From: Flabesymbios commensalis
Lineage: Eukaryota; Annelida; Polychaeta; Terebellida; Flabelligeridae
Length of the DNA stretch: 64,000 nt
Assembly: GCA_964017125.1 (NCBI GenBank)
Contig: OZ024902.1
Span: 106,808,560-106,872,559 of the forward strand
Reading direction: 5' to 3'
Shown piece after piece: positions 59,301-64,000 of the stretch. The position numbers and the translations under genes were made by a program. Each line of letters opens with the position of its first letter. The stretch's first letter is position 1. The notes beneath the pieces are model-generated. The model ran no database searches. It was not told the DNA's origin and saw nothing but the letters and a program-made list of their open reading frames with translations.

Positions 59301-62300
59301 CAGTCACATTGACAGTCACAACCGAAATATTTATATTGGTTGTCCGGTGGGCAACCAATATTTTGAACGTTATTTCCAGCCCTGTGATTGAATTCAAAAT
59401 TGATGCAAAGTTACCCAAGACTACTGTCATTAAACTCTGGGAACAATGAATATCTCAAATAAAATGTAATCACCAGATCGATTGCAATTCCTATATGTGT
59501 TTTTAAAGTGGTACAACGACTATTCATAGAATATCTAAGCAAACACTTTAGCATAGTTAAATATGCGAAAACTGTAAAGTACTGGTTGTCATATGCGCTT
59601 GTTGACGGCTCATTGAAAAGCAGGACACCATGTTACAGAGAGTATAATGCATGACACCATGTTCTAGAGAAAGAGTATCTGCATGACAAGTCTACAGAGG
59701 GTAATTTATGCCCTTTTTAAAATTATTATTTTATAAATATTCTTTTATATAACAGAATACAGTGTAGCAAATAATAATAACACTTTAAACTATTAAGTCA
59801 CATAAGGCAAGGATGTTTAAGTAAGACATTTAAATACAGAGGATGCTCTGTAAAAACAATCACATCTAGTTTATAAATATTTTTGAAATGCGAGCAAAAT
59901 AATAATAATAATACCCCAGTACATGTATCACGAAATAATCATTTCACACATTGCAGCAACCTATGCTGTGTTTTTTAAAAATTGGTGTGGAAATTAGGAT
60001 GCAATTGTTGTTTTGAGAATAAGATAATAATTTTGCTAATCTTCTGTATGCAATTCACTTTCAATTTACTTTTTGTCAAACTTGATATCACCTCACTATG
60101 ACATTTGTATTTTCTGGATCAATTTAAATATTGGTTGTAATATTACAGTTCAATCTAAGATTTTTTACTTTTATTGTTCCAGCTTCCTTCACAGTGATCG
60201 GAGCAAAAGGAGTTTCAGGAATGTTGCAGCTGACCATGGCTGGCAAAATGCAGTTACTAAATGTTATATTTTGGGTGATGCTTCTTGTTATGGTGATTAC
60301 TGCTGTTGTTCAAGTCAAGTAAGTCATTTATAATTACAAATTCCTTCTATAATGTGTTCCGCTTGGTGCTAGCAACCGGCTGAAAGCATATCTGTGATCC
60401 ATCTGCACATAACACTTCAAGAAGTACCAGAAATAATACACAAAAACAAAAGTTATCATATTATCTTTACATCTATTCTATGAATTAACGAATAATGTAG
60501 TCATCTGATGTAATAATATATTTATTTTATAAAAGTAAACTCTTAACTTGTTGAATTTGTTTGCAATAAAAATACTTTAGAACAATAGTAAAAATTACAT
60601 TTTTAAGTCTTTGCTTTTTCAAAAATAACTTTATAAAATGTTGGGCCCAAGTATGATCTCGACATGTGACAGCCTGATCTTTTTTTTTGGTCAGGGACAG
60701 AATGCCATACTTGGACCAAATGGGCATTGTTTAATATGCCTGTACTTTGTAATGGTTTGGATGACGGAATTAGTTCATTTCTTTTCTTTCATAAAACATT
60801 TATGTATTTTATTGATGTATTTGTTTTAATAAATATAAAAATATAATGATTCTTTTTTTTTAAAGATTCCTCAACCAGGCGATGAAATTGAATGATTCAA
60901 CAGTTGTTGTGCCCACCAATTTTGTTTTCTTCACTATCAGTGCAATTTGTGCAGGTATGCTCATGATTATTTGGTTGTATCGTTATCTCTGACTGATAAA
61001 TAAATGAAACCTCATGAATTTATGTATAATTAGTTTTGGTATTGCAGGTTTTCTATTTATTTAATTGTACATATCACACCATTTTTATAGTTCTTTAAAT
61101 CCATTTTTGGCTTTTGAAAATATTCTGTGAATTCGATCTCAATTTAGAAAGAATACATAAGGTTTTAAACATAACATTTAAGATTTAAAAAATGTAGAAT
61201 ATCTCGCGTTCAAGAACAGAGACATCTGAACAAAACACTAGATTAAATTTATCTAGCCCAAATTAATTAATCAATCAACAAAATACATTGAACCAGTGAT
61301 AAGTCAATGGTAATGGACTATGACGCAAGCAATCTTAAGTATATCAACAATCAAGCATTGATTAGACTCTGAGAAAATTTTTTTGAAGAAAAGTTAACCA
61401 CAGGAAAGCCGGGTTAAAAAATCCCAGTCTAAGTCAAAGTCTTGGTCAACACATCCACTTTCTTTTAATCATTATAAATCTAACCATGATTATTAGGAAT
61501 ATTATTTATACATTCTTATGGCATATTAAAACACAAGACTTGGTGTACTTTACCTTTCTCATGCTATGTCCGTATATATACGGTTTCAAGCAGTTTTAAA
61601 ACAAATAATATGTCACTGAAATGGATAATGCAGTTTGTGGTAGATGCTCAGTTAGTCAAATAAGTCAATTTAGGAGATGTATATTTAAAAAAAAATATAA
61701 ATTCTTTTCGTCATTTGAAGCTTTGAATGAAAGAGAAGTAGAAGCAAACAATCAAGCAGGAATTGAACCTAATTTTGGCAGAACCCGTATATAAGCAAAT
61801 TTCCCAATGTTTTCTAGAATTTCGCATTGTAGATTCTAGTTAACTTGCCAGAATGATGAATGCAAATAAGATCATTTGTATTAGCTTATGTGCTATTTAG
61901 AAATCCAACACAAAGGTTCATAAGCCCCCATTCAAAGGCAATGTTGTAAGCATGTCCTTTTTATCTTCTGTCAAACGAAATTGGGGCGAGGGGTATTGGC
62001 GCTGGCTCGGATGTCCGGCCGTCCGTCAGGCTGTCAGACAACTCATGGGGGGATTTATTTCATATTGCACACATAGTTCCCTTAGGGGATGTAGATGTGC
62101 CTTTTGCTGTTTATGAACTTTGATCTACTTAAATGGCCCCACCAGCGGCCATATTTAACTTTTAATAAGCCTGATATCTGGCAAACCGTGCCAGATGGCT
62201 AGACCATTACTGTAAAACAAAATGTGTGGTTTCAGGTAGGGATATGCCCTGAAAAATTTATATTGATAAAATTCAAAATGGCTGACCATCAGCCATAATT

Positions 62301-63729
62301 AACTTCAATATGCCTGATATCTGGCAACCGTGCCAGATAGCTAGACCATTACTATAAAACGAATGTGCGATTTCAGGTAGGGATATGCCCTGAAAAATTC
62401 TAACTCTATTAAATTCAAAATGACCGACTATCGGTCATAATAAACTTTAATATGCCTGATATCTGGTAAACAATGCCAGATAGCTAGACCATTACAGTTA
62501 GTAGAAAACAAAATGTGCGGTTTCAGGTTGGAAAATTGCCTGAAAAATTTCAACTCTATAAAATTCAAAAGGGCCATAAGTAACTTTAATATGCCTGATA
62601 TCTGGCAATCCGAGCCAGATTTCTAGACCATTAAGTATAAAACAAAATGTGCTGTTTCAGAGAGGGATAAGCCCTGAAAAATCTCAATTCGATCAAATTC
62701 AAAATGGCCGACTTGTGACCATCATTGACCTTAAGGTGCTGAAATATTTTTGTATAAACAATGTCGACCAAAGGTTTTTTTTTAATTTGAAATAATAAAT
62801 GGCTTAGTTAGCTCTTTCTGCTTAATTTGAATACCTATGTTATGGGTCTGCAGCCATTATAAATATTTTTACTCTTACAGTGCGGGGATCGACGTTAGAT
62901 GTCTAATGTTGATCCCCGCGCTGTCAAGGTTAATATCGGTAACATACATTAAAAACTGTGCTAATTAGGTAGACCATTACTGTAAGTAAGTTTAGAGAAG
63001 GATGCACCCTCAAAAAATTTTCTCACGCGGGCGGATCAGGGGATTATGGTGGCTGGCAGGCCTCTTGTTTCACCATGGTGAGGTTACATGGGCCTATTTT
63101 CAGTATTGTCTTCTATTTCTATTAACTTCCTTATTTCTGCTCCATATCCAAGACTAAGGACACTATATTTTTATTCTCTTTTTTTAAATGGGAAAAAATC
63201 GAAAATCTAATCAGGGCGAGCGTTGAAAAAAATATATTAAAGATTAAAAAACTTTGAACCTACTTTCGGAAAAGTTATTGTGGGCGACAAAAAAACCCGA
63301 AAACTTTGCACCAATTTCTAGAAAAGTTAATGAGGGCAACAAAATAAAAAATTAGACCAATTTATGAAAAAGTTAATGCGGGTGATAAAAAAAAATAAAA
63401 ACATAGTCTGAGCAATTTTTTTTATCTCCTGAAATTTACATGTTTTTTTCTGGCAATTGGCAAACATCTGATGCGCGCGCTGGGCAGTTTTTGGTAATGT
63501 GCAGCCTTAATTGAATGCGTGCGCTCATCTAAATCAGAGGATAAAAAACATAGTGGCCTAATGCGTAAGGGTAGAAAATAGACCATATTTTATCAATAGT
63601 TCCATATTTCATATAAGCCCCTATAGTCTATGAATATCAGGCTGCCAATATGCTTTTTGTTGCAGGTATTATTTTTTACAAAGAATTTTGGGGATTAGCA
63701 GCACTGGAAGTCTTTATGTTCCTTTTCGG
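44275..63729 (+). CDS. NIPAL2: NIPA-like magnesium transporter, NIPAL2-like, 3' end outside the window
   Basis: Ten exons with GT/AG borders and continuous codon phase encode about 305 residues of a NIPA-family protein. NIPA proteins are multi-pass membrane transporters, several shown to carry Mg2+. Recognisable family segments are NLLISISLNLQ, GEIGNFSAYGFAP and LVAPLG, IFLKEKLRPEDL, GAFLLVNF, GAKGVSGMLQL, GKMQLLNVIFW, then FLNQAMKLNDSTVVVP and FFTISAICAGIIFYKEFWG. From memory these fit human NIPAL2 better than NIPAL3 or NIPA1/2. Eight or nine membrane spans can be expected; seven or so are visible. The N-terminus before the first span has NTT and NFS glycosylation sequons. The final span and C-terminal tail lie past 64000. 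Introns are up to 8.3 kb and repeat-filled. Confidence 0.93.
44995..45350 (+). repeat. AGCTCATCCGGCC repeat
   Basis: Opens TAGCTCATCCGGCCTTTAGG, with GTCTGTCGTCTGTCCACAAT, then two units with GAAATGCTTCTCCTCCCTCA and GACCTAATTAAGACCCAATT. Confidence 0.75.
45370..46745 (+). repeat. Tandem array, ~165-bp unit, family C
   Basis: About eight units, each with CTTGTCACCCTGATA, TTCCTAGGCTGCAT-like, TTTTTCAGAAAGTTCGGG and ATGGCGGCCATCTTTAAT, then TTTTTTCGTCAAATTAGG. A GC-rich CCGCCGGCGGCGGCGCCGC stretch precedes it. Open frames through it repeat the same peptide and are not genes. Confidence 0.82.
47125..47815 (+). repeat. AGCTCATCCGGCC repeat, four-unit copy
   Basis: Starts TTAGCTTATCCGGCCTTTAG and repeats TGGTTTGTTTGAAAGAGCTC and ATGACCTAATTAAGACCTAA about four times at 140-170 bp spacing. 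Confidence 0.75.
48885..49505 (+). repeat. AGCTCATCCGGCC repeat, copy lacking the left end
   Basis: Four units with TTGGTTTGTTTGAAAGAGCT and ACCTAATTAAGACCTAATTA; two units near 49000 and 49150 are almost identical. Just upstream (48813-48868) lies the repeated motif CGAGTATACTCGGGG. Confidence 0.7.
50411..51354 (-). repeat. Tandem-repeat-cored element, family B, copy 2
   Basis: Ends TTTATCCCCCGCCCGTAGAT and ATGGCGGGGGATGATAGGAC followed by TTCAGGCCTCTTA match copy 1 at 39995. Core units carry GAGATGTGCAGGTGA and CAAAATGGCCGCCA. Confidence 0.8.
51445..52422. mobile_element. 978-bp DNA element with ~50-bp inverted ends
   Basis: Left end CAGGTCTGGTTGATCGCGGA and right end CCGCGATCAACCAGAACTG pair, and pairing continues through GCGGAAAACCAC and GCGGTTTTCTGC. 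ATAAT flanks both sides. Non-autonomous; a short open frame at its right edge is not a gene. Confidence 0.75.
52668..52736 (+). CDS. NIPAL2: NIPAL2 exon 2, first membrane span
   Basis: Acceptor CCTTTCAG, donor GTAAGT, phase 0-0. Reads DTLIGCGLAISGNLLISISL then NLQ. Confidence 0.92.
52936..53000 (-). repeat. Solo end of a family B-like element
   Basis: TTTTTATCCCCTACCCAACT followed by GAAGATGGCGGCCAGG resembles the ATCCCCCGCC end and the ATGGCCGCC motif of the family B arrays, without the core. Confidence 0.4.
53030..53325. repeat. Cluster of short diverged repeats around ATCTGTTATAACA
   Basis: TCTGTTATAACA, GTTACAACAGATTG, GTAATCTGTTATAACACATT and similar phrases recur at irregular 25-40 bp spacing on both strands just upstream of exon 3. 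Confidence 0.45.
53342..53513 (+). CDS. NIPAL2: NIPAL2 exon 3, second and third spans
   Basis: Acceptor CAATTTTAG, donor GTGAGG, phase 0 in and 1 out. Reads KYTHVRNALTGSQLHYTRQP, LWWLGLLLMGLGEIGNFSAY, GFAPASLVAPLGTTTVV. GE-x-GNF-x-AYGFAP is the clearest family signature in the gene. Confidence 0.95.
54102..55823. mobile_element. 1.72-kb pogo/Tigger-like element (non-autonomous)
   Basis: Ends CAGGTGAACATCGTTATAAC and TTATAGCACGA-type sequence (right end CGTGCTATAACAATGTTCGC then CTG) form ~24-bp inverted repeats with three mismatches and TA on both sides. TA targets and CAGG-GAAC ends fit the Tc1/mariner-pogo group. The interior has no transposase frame but several imperfect palindromes of the ACGTTGGGCC type. 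Confidence 0.75.
55970..56029 (+). CDS. NIPAL2: NIPAL2 exon 4
   Basis: Acceptor TTTTTTCAG, donor GTTTGT, phase 1-1. After a split Ala it reads NMFLAVIFLKEKLRPEDLF; FLKEKL-x-P-x-DL is conserved between spans in the family. Confidence 0.94.
56424..56476 (+). CDS. NIPAL2: NIPAL2 exon 5
   Basis: Acceptor AATTCCAG, donor GTAAGA, phase 1 in, 0 out. Reads STLAVVGAFLLVNFSSK after a split Gly, matching the G-x-x-L-x-x-x-G-x-x-LLVNF span. Confidence 0.94.
56698..56766 (+). CDS. NIPAL2: NIPAL2 exon 6
   Basis: Acceptor TTGGACAG, donor GTGAGT, phase 0-0. Reads SEVILSAEDIINNLKEPALI then IYI, the loop and start of the next span. Confidence 0.88.
57521..57598. repeat. Near-perfect 78-bp palindrome
   Basis: The centre is between 57559 and 57560. 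The inner 23-bp arms, TTTGAAGCTGGAAATGCCAT plus CAG, are perfect; pairing continues outward through CAATCATT and TTATTTT with one mismatch and a one-base shift. It has no spacer, so it can form a cruciform. Confidence 0.9.
57715..58190 (+). mobile_element. tRNA-derived SINE
   Basis: The head holds a pol III A box (TAGTGCAGTGATTAGAGC) and B box (GGGTTCGAATCCC) at about 35 bp spacing, followed by a tRNA-unrelated body of about 390 bp and an A-rich end near 58180. The minus-strand reading that contains GFEPTTSRL is the usual false peptide of such elements. Confidence 0.8.
58266..58362 (+). CDS. NIPAL2: NIPAL2 exon 7
   Basis: Acceptor GATTTCAG, donor GTAAGG, phase 0 in, 1 out. Reads IIEVLALTTLLVLKYKFRIE then NVLTLLLICSLL, covering one span and the start of the next. 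Confidence 0.92.
59190..59384. mobile_element. 195-bp CAGGGCTGGAAAT-ended MITE
   Basis: Ends CAGGGCTGGAAAT and ATTTCCAGCCCTG are perfect 13-bp inverted repeats flanked by TGATT. The interior has an inverted pair TGTCCTGGACAAC and GGTTGTCCGG. Confidence 0.8.
60183..60318 (+). CDS. NIPAL2: NIPAL2 exon 8
   Basis: Acceptor TTGTTCCAG, donor GTAAGT, phase 1 in, 2 out. Reads SFTVIGAKGVSGMLQLTMAG, KMQLLNVIFWVMLLVMVITA, VVQV after a split Ala. The KGVSGM loop is conserved in NIPAL2. Confidence 0.94.
60866..60954 (+). CDS. NIPAL2: NIPAL2 exon 9
   Basis: Acceptor TTTTAAAG, donor GTATGC, phase 2 in, 1 out. Reads FLNQAMKLNDSTVVVPTNFV then FFTISAICA. Confidence 0.95.
61957..63067 (-). repeat. Tandem-repeat-cored element, family D
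   Basis: About four units of 120-140 bp with ATATGCCTGATATCTGGCAA, GCTAGACCATTAC and TTTCAGGTAGGGATATGCCC. The right end is GGGGATTATGGTGGCTGGCA then GGCCTCTTG, which resembles the family B end. Antisense relatives of the unit lie near 28960-29420 and 4600-4660. Confidence 0.75.
62877..62925. repeat. Hairpin inside family D element
   Basis: ACAGTGCGGGGATCGACGTT and AATGTTGATCCCCGCGCTGT form a stem of about 20 bp with a short loop. Confidence 0.7.
63666..63729 (+). CDS. NIPAL2: NIPAL2 exon 10, last one visible
   Basis: Acceptor TGTTGCAG, donor GTGAGG, phase 1 in, 2 out. Reads IIFYKEFWGLAALEVFMFLF after a split Gly. The following exon, with the last span and tail, is not in the window. Confidence 0.93.
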
Positions 63730-64000
63730 GTGAGGAATGACTAGATTATACCTATTCATTTGTTTATTATTGTTGTACAATTATGCTGAAGTTGACAGAA
63801 TTAATATCAGGTTCTCAAGGTTTGTGTTGCTGATGAATGTCTCCAGAAGTATTTTTTTACTGCTGGTCAGATCAACAAGTGCACACAGAGGGAGCCACAA
63901 CAACCAGATAATGCTGTCATAGTCCAATAAAATACAAATCAGTTCTCCCTTCTATTAAGTGACAGCTTTTTAATGATGAATTTCTGCCTCTAGAACTGGA

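Noticed and set aside
1-64000. LTR retroelements or viral gene relics
   Set aside because: I found no long direct terminal repeats with TG...CA ends and no recognisable polymerase, protease, capsid or envelope motifs.

Overview
This is a eukaryotic, AT-rich, intron-rich window with no long open reading frames, no ribosomal RNA and no operon structure. Small exons with GT/AG borders and dense non-autonomous repeats fit an invertebrate metazoan. Frequent short motifs such as TAGGCCTAC and the repeat families suggest a marine deuterostome, perhaps an echinoderm; that placement is inference only.

Two genes can be assembled by hand from exons, splice sites and codon phase, and they are arranged head to head. 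On the minus strand (start near 29545, stop at 505) lies a gene of at least 23 confidently placed small exons. It ends in a compact, divergent ubiquitin-specific protease (USP) domain with a Cys box, a paired CxxC zinc ribbon, a His box and an Asp box. Its N-terminal half is unfamiliar: an acidic start, a very basic exon, a WWP-type segment, and then a run of five 48-nt exons, each encoding one 16-residue repeat, spread by tandem duplication over 9842-13710. On the plus strand (44275 to beyond 63729) lies a NIPA-like magnesium transporter, closest by eye to NIPAL2. Ten exons are visible with continuous phase; the last exon or exons lie outside the window.

The 14.7 kb between the two starts (29.5-44.3 kb) is almost wholly transposon debris: foldback MITEs, elements with CAG...CTG ends and 5-6 bp target duplications, and a nested composite element. 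Introns carry tandem-repeat-cored elements (2.2, 7.8, 14.1, 40, 45-46, 50.4, 62 kb), a TTAA-type MITE present twice, a pogo-like 1.7 kb element, a tRNA-derived SINE and a near-perfect 78 bp palindrome.

The most interesting items are the tandemly duplicated in-frame micro-exon of the USP gene, where two later insertions can be dated against the duplication; the unusual USP architecture; and the convergent architecture of the tandem-repeat elements, several of which repeat an AAGATGGCGGC-like motif.
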